From NCBI GenBank assembly GCA_019638615.1, contig JAHBTL010000010.1:124001-188000 (forward strand): a DNA stretch of 64,000 nucleotides, written 5' to 3'. A program made the position numbers and the translations under genes. Positions 42,715-51,753 of this stretch are shown in pieces. How positions within the stretch are numbered: position 1 is the stretch's first letter; each line of letters opens with the position of its first letter. The notes under the pieces were generated by a model. The model saw only the letters and a program-made list of their open reading frames with translations. It was not told where the DNA came from and did not search any database. This DNA is from Chitinophagaceae bacterium. Its GTDB lineage: Bacteria > Bacteroidota > Bacteroidia > Chitinophagales > Chitinophagaceae.

Positions 42715-43425
42715 TCAGGGGTGGCAGATAACGGCATCGCTATTACTAGTCGGGAGCAAAGGACTTATAAAAGGAATGCCCAGGTTTAAGCCCCGCAGTA
42801 TAAGCAGGATACCAACGAATGCCATACCATAAGGTATTATCTTTTTGAAGGTTCTCCGCAAGGCAATATTCATAGACAATCCCACATAACTTACCGCGAT
42901 CATCGCTGGCAGGGTACCCACACCGAACATCGCCATAAAAAGTACGGTATCGAGCGTACCAGACAGGGTAAGCGCCGTGGCCAGGGCGATGTATACCATG
43001 CCGCAGGGCAGCAAGCCGTTTAACATGCCAAGCCAGAGATAGGAGTATAGTCCGCCCGGAGATCGAAGAACAGATGAAATGCGCTGCTGTATTATTTTAT
43101 ACAACCGGTTAATAAAGGACACCTGCATTGCAGAATGCCTGAAGTAATTGAAAATTAAAACCAGCAGGATAATAGCTCCCATTGTTACAGACATCCATTG
43201 CTGCATGCCTGCCACGTACAGTTGCCTGCCTGCCAAACCCAGTAAAAAGCCTGCCGAGGCATAAGAAAGTACCCGCCCGATGTTATACAGCAAAACACCT
43301 GCCCTGCGTTTCAAAGCCGGCAGGTGATGCACAGGCAACGCCAGCGCCAGGGGCCCGCACATGCCTACGCAATGCAGGCTGCTTAAAAATCCCAGAACAA
43401 ATCCTCCGGCTGCCAGTTGCCACAT
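42715..43425 (-). CDS. TauE/SafE-like (UreH/DsbD-type) membrane protein of the cbb3 cluster
   Basis: A 236-aa integral membrane protein with about six segments. The N-terminal GFLSSLHCVGMCGPLALALP and central LNGLLPCGMVYIALA carry conserved Cys, Gly and Pro motifs seen in the DsbD-like transporters that end Bacteroidota cbb3 clusters. Its role is probably copper or reductant supply for oxidase maturation, inferred from position. It follows fixH by 9 bases as the last gene of the minus-strand cluster. Confidence 0.85.
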   Translation of the reverse strand: MWQLAAGGFVLGFLSSLHCVGMCGPLALALPVHHLPALKRRAGVLLYNIGRVLSYASAGFLLGLAGRQLYVAGMQQWMSVTMGAIILLVLIFNYFRHSAMQVSFINRLYKIIQQRISSVLRSPGGLYSYLWLGMLNGLLPCGMVYIALATALTLSGTLDTVLFMAMFGVGTLPAMIAVSYVGLSMNIALRRTFKKIIPYGMAFVGILLILRGLNLGIPFISPLLPTSNSDAVICHP

Positions 43426-43434
43426 ATGGGTTGA

Positions 43435-43869
43435 TTAAAGTGTAAGTTGTTCTTCTTTAAAATACGACAGGTTATTACAGGTCCATTCTATTTTAACCGT
43501 ATAGCTGCCGGGCTTAAGCTCCTTTACATCCAGCACCTGCATCCCATCGTTATTGGTTTGTAAGGACATTCTTTTGTCCAGCGCTTCATCATATGCACAG
43601 TAAAACCACAGGTTTCCTTTGATCTCCTTATCCTTCACTTCGCCCGGGAGCTGCACAACAATTTTATCGGCCTGCCGGCTTACGATCGCCTGATCTCCTA
43701 ATTGCCGGGCTCTTGCTGTGGCATCAATTACTTCCTGGTAACGCAATTCATTTTTATAGTAATCTTTTTCCACCAATTGAAAATCGGTGGTAGCGCAACG
43801 ATATACCATATACGCCATCCACGAAACAAAAATAACAATGGCAATGGTTAATTTATGTCCCCAGTTCAT
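43435..43869 (-). CDS. FixH family protein (CcoH)
   Basis: A 144-aa protein from ATG 43869 with one N-terminal membrane helix (HKLTIAIVIFVSWMAYMVYR), then VEKDYYKNELRYQEVIDATARA, the family signature, and a periplasmic beta domain with GSYTVKIEWTCN. FixH/CcoH supports assembly of the cbb3 oxidase together with the copper ATPase. The frame extends upstream to 43926, but that part is translated repeat (ATTTGAAATTTGAGATTTGAG...), so I prefer the internal ATG. Confidence 0.88.
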   Translation of the reverse strand: MNWGHKLTIAIVIFVSWMAYMVYRCATTDFQLVEKDYYKNELRYQEVIDATARARQLGDQAIVSRQADKIVVQLPGEVKDKEIKGNLWFYCAYDEALDKRMSLQTNNDGMQVLDVKELKPGSYTVKIEWTCNNLSYFKEEQLTL

Positions 43870-44021
43870 ATATAACGATTTGAAATTTGAGATTTGAGAT
43901 TTGAAATTTATGGCTTTAACCGTCAACTATCAATTGTCCACTATCCATCGTCAACTGTCAATTATCGTAGACCATAAACCACAAACCTGACACCCGTAAC
44001 CTGATACCTGCAACCTGCTCC

Positions 44022-45467
44022 CTACCTCCCCGCCGGCCCCATAAAGTTTGTTGTAAGGGTAGTGATCTTATTGCCTTTGTCATCGTATAAGCCAACACGC
44101 AACTTTGTTTTTCTTTGGCTGATGGCGTTGCGAGGCAGCACTATGAAAAAAGAGCCTTTCCCCTGCCCTTCCCTCTGCACTTCAATATTATGTCCTTCCG
44201 CTTCAATGATCCTGCCCTCAACATCCTCCAGCTTCAGCGAAAGTGAAATGTCTTTTACGGATTTATTGATCACTTTAATATTATACAGGTTAGATACGCT
44301 GTCCTTACCCCGTTCCTGGTATAACATCCCCCCCGCCCTCAAAATGGTACCGTCCACCTCTTTTCTCGACAACAGCAACGTTACCAAAACACCGGTTAAT
44401 AATACCAGCAATACGGTATAAAATTTCATCCTGCCGGTGTAGCTTAACTTTTTGCCTTCTGCAATGCCATTTTCCGATGCATACCTTATCAATCCCCGCT
44501 CCCGGCCAACTCCATCCATCATTTTATTACAGGCATCAATACACGAAGTACAACCCACACATTCCATTTGCGTACCATTTCGTATGTCAATTCCGGTAGG
44601 ACATACTTTTACGCACTGAAAGCAATCAATGCAATCTCCCAGGCTTGAAACAGGAGCAACTTCCGCCTTTTGCTTTTTGAATTTTCCACGAGGCTCACCA
44701 CGTTTATAATCATACGCCACGATCATCGAATTACGGTCAAGAAGAACCCCCTGCAATCTTCCGTAAGGGCAAACTACCGTACAGGCCTGTTCCCTGAAGT
44801 AGGCATATACTCCATAAAAAACAGCAGCAAACAAAATGATAGAGATCAATCCGCCTATATGTTCAGAGGCGGGCTCTGTTATGATCAGCAACAACTCTTT
44901 CATGCCGATAATATATGCCAGGAAAAAGTTGGAAATAATGAAAGCAAGCAGAAAAAATACGATATGCTTGGAAGACTTCTTTATGATCTTGGACCTGGAC
45001 CAGGGAGCTTTATTCAGCATTTTCTGAGCCGGCGCATCACCCTCGATCCAGAATTCTATTTTACGGAAAAGCATTTCCATAAAAATGGTTTGCGGACACA
45101 CCCAGCCACAAAACAGCCTGCCAAATGCAGCGGTAAACAGGATGATAAATATTATACCCGTTATCATCGTAAGTCCGAAAATGAAAAAGTCTTGTGGCCA
45201 AAACACCTGCCCGAACAAAATAAATTTTGCTTCCGGGATATTAAAAAGAAAAAGGGGCCTTCCCTTATACTGGATAAACGGCAATGCAAAAAACAAGGCA
45301 AAGAAACCCCAGCTCACCCAGGTCCTGATGTTAAAAAGACGTCCTTTTGTTTTGTGGGCATATACCCATTTGCGTTTTCCTTTTTCATCCACCGTTGCTA
45401 TCCTGTCCCGGAAACTTTCGTCCCTGGAAATAGCTGCCTTTTCTTTTATATTGCCTTCTTCTTTCAC
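44022..45467 (-). CDS. ccoG: Cytochrome c oxidase accessory protein CcoG (FixG/RdxA)
   Basis: A 481-aa polyferredoxin-like membrane protein. It has Cys motifs GRLFCGWVCPQTIFME and ACTVVCPYGRLQ among the membrane segments and a soluble pair of 4Fe-4S sites, CIDCFQCVKVCPTGID and CVGCTSCIDACNKMM. A C-terminal Ig-like domain ends with LTTNFMGPAGR. CcoG is a cupric reductase needed for cbb3 maturation in studied bacteria. The start is 6 bases after the ccoP stop. Confidence 0.95.
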   Translation of the reverse strand: MKEEGNIKEKAAISRDESFRDRIATVDEKGKRKWVYAHKTKGRLFNIRTWVSWGFFALFFALPFIQYKGRPLFLFNIPEAKFILFGQVFWPQDFFIFGLTMITGIIFIILFTAAFGRLFCGWVCPQTIFMEMLFRKIEFWIEGDAPAQKMLNKAPWSRSKIIKKSSKHIVFFLLAFIISNFFLAYIIGMKELLLIITEPASEHIGGLISIILFAAVFYGVYAYFREQACTVVCPYGRLQGVLLDRNSMIVAYDYKRGEPRGKFKKQKAEVAPVSSLGDCIDCFQCVKVCPTGIDIRNGTQMECVGCTSCIDACNKMMDGVGRERGLIRYASENGIAEGKKLSYTGRMKFYTVLLVLLTGVLVTLLLSRKEVDGTILRAGGMLYQERGKDSVSNLYNIKVINKSVKDISLSLKLEDVEGRIIEAEGHNIEVQREGQGKGSFFIVLPRNAISQRKTKLRVGLYDDKGNKITTLTTNFMGPAGR

Positions 45468-45473
45468 AATACA

Positions 45474-46619
45474 CTAATTTTTTACAGAATCAACAGCCGT
45501 GTCGCCTGCAGCAGCGGCATCTTCTTTATACAATTCCCCTTCTGCTGCTTTCGCGTCAGGAGGATTCGTGCCATGCAGAGACTTTACATAGCCGGTTATT
45601 TGCGCTATCTGCTTATTGGAATAGCTTGTTTGCCACTGCGGCATCGCATTGATGCCGTATTTGATGGTTTTAAATATATTTTTTACATCGCCGCCATGCA
45701 TCCAGTACTCATCGGTAAGGTTAGGTCCTACCAGGCCCCCGCCATCTGCTTTATGACAGGCTACGCACGCCGTGTTAAAGATAGCTTTTCCGGCAGCCAG
45801 ATCGCCTGCATCGGTAAGCAACGTTACAGTGTTTTCGTCTACCGATTCTCCTTTGGCTTCGAGGTAAGCCTTTACTTTTTCATCGGCTTCTTTCATTGAA
45901 ATTTCAAACTCTTCTTTGCTTAAAGGGGCGCTGTACGCCACATGGTAACGCCATAAATAAACAACACTAAGGATGATGGTTACATAAAAACCATACAACC
46001 ACCATGGCGGCAGCCTGTTATCCAGTTCCCTTATTCCGTCATATTCATGATCAAGTTCTATAGCGGCTTCCTGCTCTATTGGCTTAAATTTATTTAAACG
46101 CCCCCACCAGGCGACAATGGCCGGGGGCCTGGCAAAAGCAGGCTCGAATACCGTTTCCTTATCTTTTTGCAGCAGAAACTTCATATTAATAAGCAATGCC
46201 AGTATAATCAGCAGCTCAACAAATAAAACAGCCATCATTGAATAAAAGGCAAATGCGCTTAATCCTCCAATTGTAGCGGGGACCTCACTTACCGCATCCT
46301 GTGCAAAAGCTGACACACTGCTCAACAGCAGCACCAGCAGCATGGCCGCAGTGGTACCCTTATTGCTTTTTTCCTCTTTTTCTTTCTGCAGCTTTATTTC
46401 CGCCAGGCCCAGCAACAACCTTCCCAGCATAATGATCACTATTAAAAGTATGATCATCAATGTTACAAGTGTAAGAGCCAGCGGATTGTTCAGGGAAGTG
46501 GGAGCAGGAGGTTCGGCCGCAAAAACGCGGCTGCTGGTAACCGTTAGCAAAACGATTGACATTAGTACACCTTTTAACCTGCTGCTGATACGATTTTTCC
46601 GGGTAATAGCTGATAACAT
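45474..46619 (-). CDS. ccoP: cbb3 oxidase diheme-type subunit, one-heme form (CcoP)
   Basis: A 381-aa protein. The N-terminus has a cleavable or anchor helix (VLMSIVLLTVTSSRVFA) and two further membrane segments. The middle contains the CcoP N-terminal domain (DHEYDGIRELDNRLPPWWLYGF, then YHVAYSAPL). The C-terminal cytochrome c domain has one heme site, TACVACHKADGGGLVGPNLT, with Met ligand region INAMPQW. Proteobacterial CcoP has two hemes, so the second domain is absent, as is usual in Bacteroidota. It transfers electrons to the CcoNO core. Confidence 0.92.
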   Translation of the reverse strand: MLSAITRKNRISSRLKGVLMSIVLLTVTSSRVFAAEPPAPTSLNNPLALTLVTLMIILLIVIIMLGRLLLGLAEIKLQKEKEEKSNKGTTAAMLLVLLLSSVSAFAQDAVSEVPATIGGLSAFAFYSMMAVLFVELLIILALLINMKFLLQKDKETVFEPAFARPPAIVAWWGRLNKFKPIEQEAAIELDHEYDGIRELDNRLPPWWLYGFYVTIILSVVYLWRYHVAYSAPLSKEEFEISMKEADEKVKAYLEAKGESVDENTVTLLTDAGDLAAGKAIFNTACVACHKADGGGLVGPNLTDEYWMHGGDVKNIFKTIKYGINAMPQWQTSYSNKQIAQITGYVKSLHGTNPPDAKAAEGELYKEDAAAAGDTAVDSVKN

Positions 46620-46632
46620 AACAGTTATTTTA

Positions 46633-46803
46633 TTATTGGTTCTGATTGTCTAAAGGAATACGACTGATTTCTTCTATTTTCTTTTTATCTGACTTCAATA
46701 CCCAGACAAGAACAGCTAAAAAGAAGAGGAAAAAAATGCTGAGTGATGCAAGTCCGTAAATGTCTACACCACTTATTTTTTCCAGGTAATTGATAAATTT
46801 CAT
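46633..46803 (-). CDS. ccoQ: Small CcoQ-like cbb3 subunit
   Basis: A 56-aa protein with one membrane helix (GLASLSIFFLFFLAVLVWVL) followed by a charged tail (KSDKKKIEEISRIPLD). It sits between ccoNO and ccoP, where ccoQ is expected, with gaps of 23 and 13 bases. CcoQ stabilises the core complex. The sequence is too short for firm homology, so the call rests on position, size and topology. Confidence 0.8.
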   Translation of the reverse strand: MKFINYLEKISGVDIYGLASLSIFFLFFLAVLVWVLKSDKKKIEEISRIPLDNQNQ

Positions 46804-46826
46804 AAGAAAAATATTTTTGAAATAGT

Positions 46827-48953
46827 TTATTTAAGTGCTGTTTGTTCGTTCTTTTTTTCCTGCTTAATGTCTTTTCCTACGCGCTGCAGGTAAGCGATCA
46901 ATGCGATGATCTCCCTGTCTGCCGGCGTTTCAATTTTATCCTTTTTCAGGCTGGCTGCTATGGATTCGGACTGTGCCTTTACATCGGTATTCGCCTTCCT
47001 GTCGTATCCTTCAGGATAAGGAACGCCCAACTTTTGCATGGCCCTTATTTTGGCAGGAGTGGACGAAGTATCCAGCTTATTATCAAGCAACCATGAATAA
47101 GATGGCATCACGGATCCCGGCGACATAGATGCAGGATCATCCATGTGATTGTAATGCCAGCTATCCGAATATTTTCCGCCTATGCGGGCCAGGTCGGGGC
47201 CGGTGCGTTTGCTGCCCCACTGGAACGGATGATCATATACAAACTCACCGGCTTTTGAATATTCTCCGTAACGTACCACTTCATCGCGGAAGGGGCGGAT
47301 CATTTGCGAATGACAGGTATAACATCCTTCGCGAACATATATATCCCTGCCCTGTAATTCGAGTGGGGTATAGGGCTTTACACTGGCAATGGTAGGCACA
47401 TTCGACTTTACCAAAAACGCAGGAACGAACTCCAGTATACCGCCTATTGCAACCACTATCAAACTCGCTACCAGCAGCGTAACAGGTCTGCGCTCTATCC
47501 ACCTGTGCCAGTGTTCCTTTCCATGACGCTCGAGCTTTTGCAAAGGAGCGGCCTCGGCTTCTTCATTAGGAATGAATTTGCCTTGCACAATTGTTTTATA
47601 CAGGTTGTAAACCATCAGCAAAGCGCCAATCAGGTATACCAGGCCGCCCACGCTGCGGGTAACATACATAGGGATTATATTGGTTACAGTTTCCAGGAAC
47701 TGGAACTTCAGCTGCCCTTCGGGAGTAAAAGTCTTCCACATAAGACTTTGAGAGAATCCTGCCCAGTACAACGGCACAGCATACAATATGATACCAATGG
47801 TCCCCAGCCAGAAATGATTGTTGGCCAGCTTCTTTGAATACAATGTAGTACCCCACATTTTAGGAATCAGGTAATACATGATAGCAAAAGCCATAAAGCC
47901 ATTCCAGCCAAGTCCGCCTATGTGAACGTGTGCAATGATCCAATCGCTGAAATGCGCGATGGCGTTTACGTTTTTGAGGCTCAGCAATGGTCCTTCCAGC
48001 GTAGCCATACCATAGCAGGTAATAGCCACTACCATAAATTTCAGGATAGGCTCTTCGCGTACTTTATCCCATACGCCACGCAGCGTAAACAACCCGTTGA
48101 GCATACCGCCCCACGAAGGGAAGATCAGCATCAGCGAGAACACGGTACCCAGCGACTGGGCCCAGTCGGGCAGCGAAGTATACAACAGGTGATGCGGGCC
48201 TGCCCAGATATAAAGGAATATAAGCGCCCAGAAATGTATGATGGAAAGCCTGTAGGAATATACAGGGCGGTTGGCTGCTTTGGGAAGAAAGTAATACATC
48301 AATCCCAGGATGGGCGTCGTAAGAAAGAAGGCTACCGCGTTGTGCCCGTACCACCACTGCACCAGGGCGTCCTGCACGCCTGCATACCAGCTATAGCTTT
48401 TCATGAACGAAACAGGAATTTCGAACGAGTTTACGATGTGCAGCATGGCGATGGTAACCCAGGTAGCAATGTAAAACCATATGGCAACATACAGGTGGCG
48501 TTCCCTTCTTTTAAGGATGGTGCCAAACATATTGATACCAAATACCACCCAAACGAGGGTAATGGCAATATCAATCGGCCATTCAAGCTCCGCATATTCT
48601 TTACCGGTAGTATAGCCCATCAGCAGGGTAATGGCCGCGGATGCTATGATCAGTTGCCATCCCCAGAAATGGATCCAGCTAAGCTTATCGCTGAACATCC
48701 TTGTTTTACAAAGCCGTTGCAGCGAGTAGTATACCCCTGTAAAAATGGAGTTGCCTACAAAAGCGAAAATGATAGCATTGGTATGCAAAGGCCGTATACG
48801 ACCAAAAGTGGTAGGAGCTAATCCTAGGCTTGTGGAGGGCGCGTATATTTGTATAGCGGCCCACAAGCCGGCCAGCATACCCACCACCGCGAAAATAACT
48901 GTAGCATAACCGAAGGCTTTTACAATTTTATTGTCGTAATAAAACTTTTCCAT
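46827..48953 (-). CDS. ccoNO: Fused cbb3 oxidase subunits I and II (CcoN-CcoO)
   Basis: A 708-aa fusion. Residues 1-~480 are the heme-copper subunit CcoN with about 12 membrane segments (VQDALVQWWYGHNAVAFFLT carries the Cu ligand His, HHLLYTSLPDW the His pair, and AHVHIGGLGWNGFMAFA the heme ligands). The C-terminal ~200 residues are CcoO with a monoheme site GCYTCHSQMIRPFRDEVVRY and a Met region (SPGSVMPSYSWLL). The enzyme reduces O2 with high affinity and pumps protons. I use ATG 48953 (MEKFYYDNK); the frame is open further up to 49049, but that would overlap ccoS. Confidence 0.95.
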   Translation of the reverse strand: MEKFYYDNKIVKAFGYATVIFAVVGMLAGLWAAIQIYAPSTSLGLAPTTFGRIRPLHTNAIIFAFVGNSIFTGVYYSLQRLCKTRMFSDKLSWIHFWGWQLIIASAAITLLMGYTTGKEYAELEWPIDIAITLVWVVFGINMFGTILKRRERHLYVAIWFYIATWVTIAMLHIVNSFEIPVSFMKSYSWYAGVQDALVQWWYGHNAVAFFLTTPILGLMYYFLPKAANRPVYSYRLSIIHFWALIFLYIWAGPHHLLYTSLPDWAQSLGTVFSLMLIFPSWGGMLNGLFTLRGVWDKVREEPILKFMVVAITCYGMATLEGPLLSLKNVNAIAHFSDWIIAHVHIGGLGWNGFMAFAIMYYLIPKMWGTTLYSKKLANNHFWLGTIGIILYAVPLYWAGFSQSLMWKTFTPEGQLKFQFLETVTNIIPMYVTRSVGGLVYLIGALLMVYNLYKTIVQGKFIPNEEAEAAPLQKLERHGKEHWHRWIERRPVTLLVASLIVVAIGGILEFVPAFLVKSNVPTIASVKPYTPLELQGRDIYVREGCYTCHSQMIRPFRDEVVRYGEYSKAGEFVYDHPFQWGSKRTGPDLARIGGKYSDSWHYNHMDDPASMSPGSVMPSYSWLLDNKLDTSSTPAKIRAMQKLGVPYPEGYDRKANTDVKAQSESIAASLKKDKIETPADREIIALIAYLQRVGKDIKQEKKNEQTALK

Positions 48954-48981
48954 CTGCATAATCCGTGAAAATTTATTAGGG

Positions 48982-49143
48982 TTATTGTTTTGGTTTGAGG
49001 TTAGTATTATCATCGAATAAAATACGCGAAGGGGGGGCATAATCGTCATCGAACTGCCCGCTTTTTGCGCTCCATAAAAAAGCCGCCAGGAACAGTCCTG
49101 CTACAGTAATGCTGGCGAAAAGGAGAATGATTATTACACTCAT
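48982..49143 (-). CDS. ccoS: Cytochrome oxidase maturation protein CcoS
   Basis: A 53-aa protein: one membrane helix (VIIILLFASITVAGLFLAAFLW) followed by SAKSGQFDDDYAPPSRILFDD. The W-[SA]-x-x-[ST]-G-Q-[FY]-[DE]-D core is the CcoS signature. CcoS is needed for cofactor insertion into cbb3 oxidase. It lies between ccoI and ccoNO. Confidence 0.92.
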   Translation of the reverse strand: MSVIIILLFASITVAGLFLAAFLWSAKSGQFDDDYAPPSRILFDDNTNLKPKQ

Positions 49144-49239
49144 ATTGTATGATTAGAATGATTTTGTAAAAGTATTGGCGCAGAAAACTGTTATTTATAA
49201 GCGGCATCAAGCTGCGGGATGATCTTTGTCATACAATTG

Positions 49240-51624
49240 TCAGAACGCAAGCCTCATGCGCCTGGCGGAAATATAACTGGATAAATAAGTAAGAAGAATA
49301 ATACTTAATGAACTGGATGGCATTAAAATAGCGGCAATAAGTGGAGAAAGCACCCCCTGCACTGCAAAATACAGTCCTGCAACATTGTATATTACAGACA
49401 TTATAAAACTTGCTGTTACAATCTTCCTGTTGTTGCGGCACAATTGTATAAAATCCGGCAGGCGTTCCAGTTGGGCGGCTTCAATAATACCGTCGCTGGC
49501 CGGCGTAAAGTTATTCGATTGATCGCTCACCGCCAGCCCTACACTGCTTTGCAGCAACGCAGCACCATCGTTCAGTCCATCGCCTATCATCATTACATGA
49601 TCTCCCTTTTCCTGCTGCTGTTGTATATAGCTTAACTTATCATCGGGCATTTGCTTAAAAAAAAGAGCAGCCTTACCGCCGGTCATCGAATGAAGCCTCT
49701 CCTTTTCGGCCGCGGTATCGCCCGATATAACGGAAACTTTATTCCGGCTGATCAGTTGTTTTAAAAGACGGGGAATGAACCTGCGATATTGATTCGTAAA
49801 ATAAAAGCATCCCAGCTTCCTGTTCTCTATGTACAGGAATACGGTGGTTGTTTTGTTTGTTTCTCTTTCTTCCGCGCTGCCTGCATCCAGCCGGATCCAT
49901 GTATCATTTACGTATCCTTCAATGCCTTTCCCCGCAACTTCCTTAAAGCCATCTGCCTGTACATCTCCCGCTTGGCCCAGGTACTGTACAATGCTTTTAC
50001 TCAGCGGGTGGTTTGAACAGGCTGCCAAAGCCGCGATGTTCCGCATGGTTTGCCGCGACAATGGCTCTCCTTCATAAGAAACGTTCTGCTGACCCGAAGA
50101 AGTGAGGGTGCCTGTTTTATCAAGCACAATATGGTTGACCGACGCTATATCTTCTATTACCTGTGAGCTGCGCAGGTATAACCCGTTACGTCCCAGGATA
50201 CGCAAAATATGTCCGTTCGTAAAACTATTTGACAACAATAATGCACAGGGGCAGGCCACAATAAATACAGCCGTTACCGATATCCATATCTTTGACGGGT
50301 CGTTGAACTGCCAGTACACACCCGCTGCCAGCGCTATGCCAAAAACCACCATGGTAAAATACCTGCTTACTGCATGTACAAACGATCTGTTCTTTTCTTC
50401 CTCCGCCGTATGCTCCCTGTTCCACAGGCTGGTAAGATAGCCCTGGTTCACTTCTTTCATTACTTTTAGCTGGATATTGCCGCCGGTTTGCCTGCCCCCG
50501 GCGTATACCATTTCCCCGGGTCTTTTTTCCACGGGCAACGATTCACCTGTAACAAAGCTGTAATCGATCAACGCATTTCCTTTTATGATCCATCCGTCAA
50601 CAGGTATCAGTTCCTCATTATGGATCAGTATCGTATCCTGCACTTTTAAATCGGGCAACAGACAGGATTGCTGCTTTCCGTCTTCAATAACAGTTACCGC
50701 TACCGGGAAATAGGAACGATAATCCCGCTCAAATGAAAGCTGTCGGAATGTTCTGTTTTGTAAAACCCGCCCCACCAGCATAAAAAAAACAATACCGCTC
50801 ATCGAATCAAAATAGCCGCCGCCTGTTCCTGAAACGACTTCCCAGACACTTCTTACGAAAGTAATGATCACAGCCAGCGCAATAGGAGCATCTATGTTAA
50901 GAAACCGGTGCCGCAGGCTTTTCCACGACGATTCATAAAACGGCCAGGCAGCATAGAAAAATACAGGCAGCGACAGCAATAGATTTGCCCATCTGAAAAC
51001 GCTTCTGATCTGCTCTTCTCCTGCGTCCACACCCAGGTATTCAGGAAAGCTCATGAGCATGATATTGCTGAAGCAAAAACCTGCTACTCCCAGTTGATAG
51101 ATCAGATTTTGATCTCCTTTTTTCTTTTCAGATGAAATGTCTTTTAAACTGATATAGGGCTCGTATCCCACGCTGGTGAGCAGCGCTGCCAGCGACTGCA
51201 GCGAAAGAACGGAATGGTCGAAAAAGATTTCTATGGTTTTTTCAGGAAAATTGACCCTTGATGAAATTACCCCCTTGTTAATCCTGTGCAGGTTTTCCAG
51301 TAAATAAAGGCAGGAGCTGCAATGCATCTGCGGTATTGAGAAAATAACATGTGTTTGCTGATCATTCTTAAAAGAAATAAGCCTGGATGCTATATTTTCA
51401 TCCGCCAGGAAGGCAAATTTATCTTCACGTACACGAATACGCTGCGTGATCCCGGGGTTGGCATTAAGGTCGTAATAGTTGCAAAGCCCGTTTTCATTGA
51501 TAATTTCATATACCATCCTGCATCCTTCACAACAAAAAGTCTTATTATTGAAGTCAATTTTTCCGGTAGTACAGGGCTCGCCACAATGAGCGCACTGTAT
51601 CTGATCTGCAATTTTTATTGCCAT
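49240..51624 (-). CDS. ccoI: Copper-transporting P-type ATPase for cbb3 (CcoI/FixI)
   Basis: A 794-aa P1B-type ATPase. The N-terminus has a Cys-rich metal site (CAHCGEPC, later FCCEGCRMVYE) as in FixI/CcoI, then an HMA domain with HCSSCLYLLENLHR. Membrane segments hold the CPC motif (VACPCALLLSNSF). DKTGTLTSSG is the phosphorylation site and MIGDGLNDGAALLQS the hinge motif. It exports copper to the periplasm for the oxidase binuclear centre. It is the first gene of the cluster and divergent from the REC-CRP regulator. Confidence 0.95.
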   Translation of the reverse strand: MAIKIADQIQCAHCGEPCTTGKIDFNNKTFCCEGCRMVYEIINENGLCNYYDLNANPGITQRIRVREDKFAFLADENIASRLISFKNDQQTHVIFSIPQMHCSSCLYLLENLHRINKGVISSRVNFPEKTIEIFFDHSVLSLQSLAALLTSVGYEPYISLKDISSEKKKGDQNLIYQLGVAGFCFSNIMLMSFPEYLGVDAGEEQIRSVFRWANLLLSLPVFFYAAWPFYESSWKSLRHRFLNIDAPIALAVIITFVRSVWEVVSGTGGGYFDSMSGIVFFMLVGRVLQNRTFRQLSFERDYRSYFPVAVTVIEDGKQQSCLLPDLKVQDTILIHNEELIPVDGWIIKGNALIDYSFVTGESLPVEKRPGEMVYAGGRQTGGNIQLKVMKEVNQGYLTSLWNREHTAEEEKNRSFVHAVSRYFTMVVFGIALAAGVYWQFNDPSKIWISVTAVFIVACPCALLLSNSFTNGHILRILGRNGLYLRSSQVIEDIASVNHIVLDKTGTLTSSGQQNVSYEGEPLSRQTMRNIAALAACSNHPLSKSIVQYLGQAGDVQADGFKEVAGKGIEGYVNDTWIRLDAGSAEERETNKTTTVFLYIENRKLGCFYFTNQYRRFIPRLLKQLISRNKVSVISGDTAAEKERLHSMTGGKAALFFKQMPDDKLSYIQQQQEKGDHVMMIGDGLNDGAALLQSSVGLAVSDQSNNFTPASDGIIEAAQLERLPDFIQLCRNNRKIVTASFIMSVIYNVAGLYFAVQGVLSPLIAAILMPSSSLSIILLTYLSSYISARRMRLAF

Positions 51625-51683
51625 AATCGGCTAAAGTAAAGCGGTTGTGATAACTGGTTTATGAGTGACATCAACAGAAAAAC

Positions 51684-51695
51684 TGATTAAAATCA
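51684..51695. promoter_or_regulatory. FNR/CRP-like palindrome between ccoI and the regulator
   Basis: TGATTAAAATCA has the TGAT-N4-ATCA form of FNR-type sites. Its centre lies ~30 bases upstream of the regulator's promoter core, i.e. near -40, and ~54 bases from a TACTTTAG-like core of ccoI. The same core recurs at 52812-52825. Confidence 0.65.
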
Positions 51696-51715
51696 CCAGA
51701 AGATGCTTCCTTCTT

Positions 51716-51723
51716 TAACTTTG
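51716..51723 (+). promoter_or_regulatory. Promoter core of the REC-CRP regulator
   Basis: TAACTTTG matches TAnnTTTG, 30 bases upstream of ATG 51754. Confidence 0.65.
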
Positions 51724-51753
51724 AGCATTATTGTTATATATTAAAAGAAGCTT

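Noticed and set aside
49050-49143. N-terminal extension of CcoNO (frame open to 49049)
   Set aside because: It would overlap the conserved ccoS gene, and the natural CcoN start is the internal Met at 48953.
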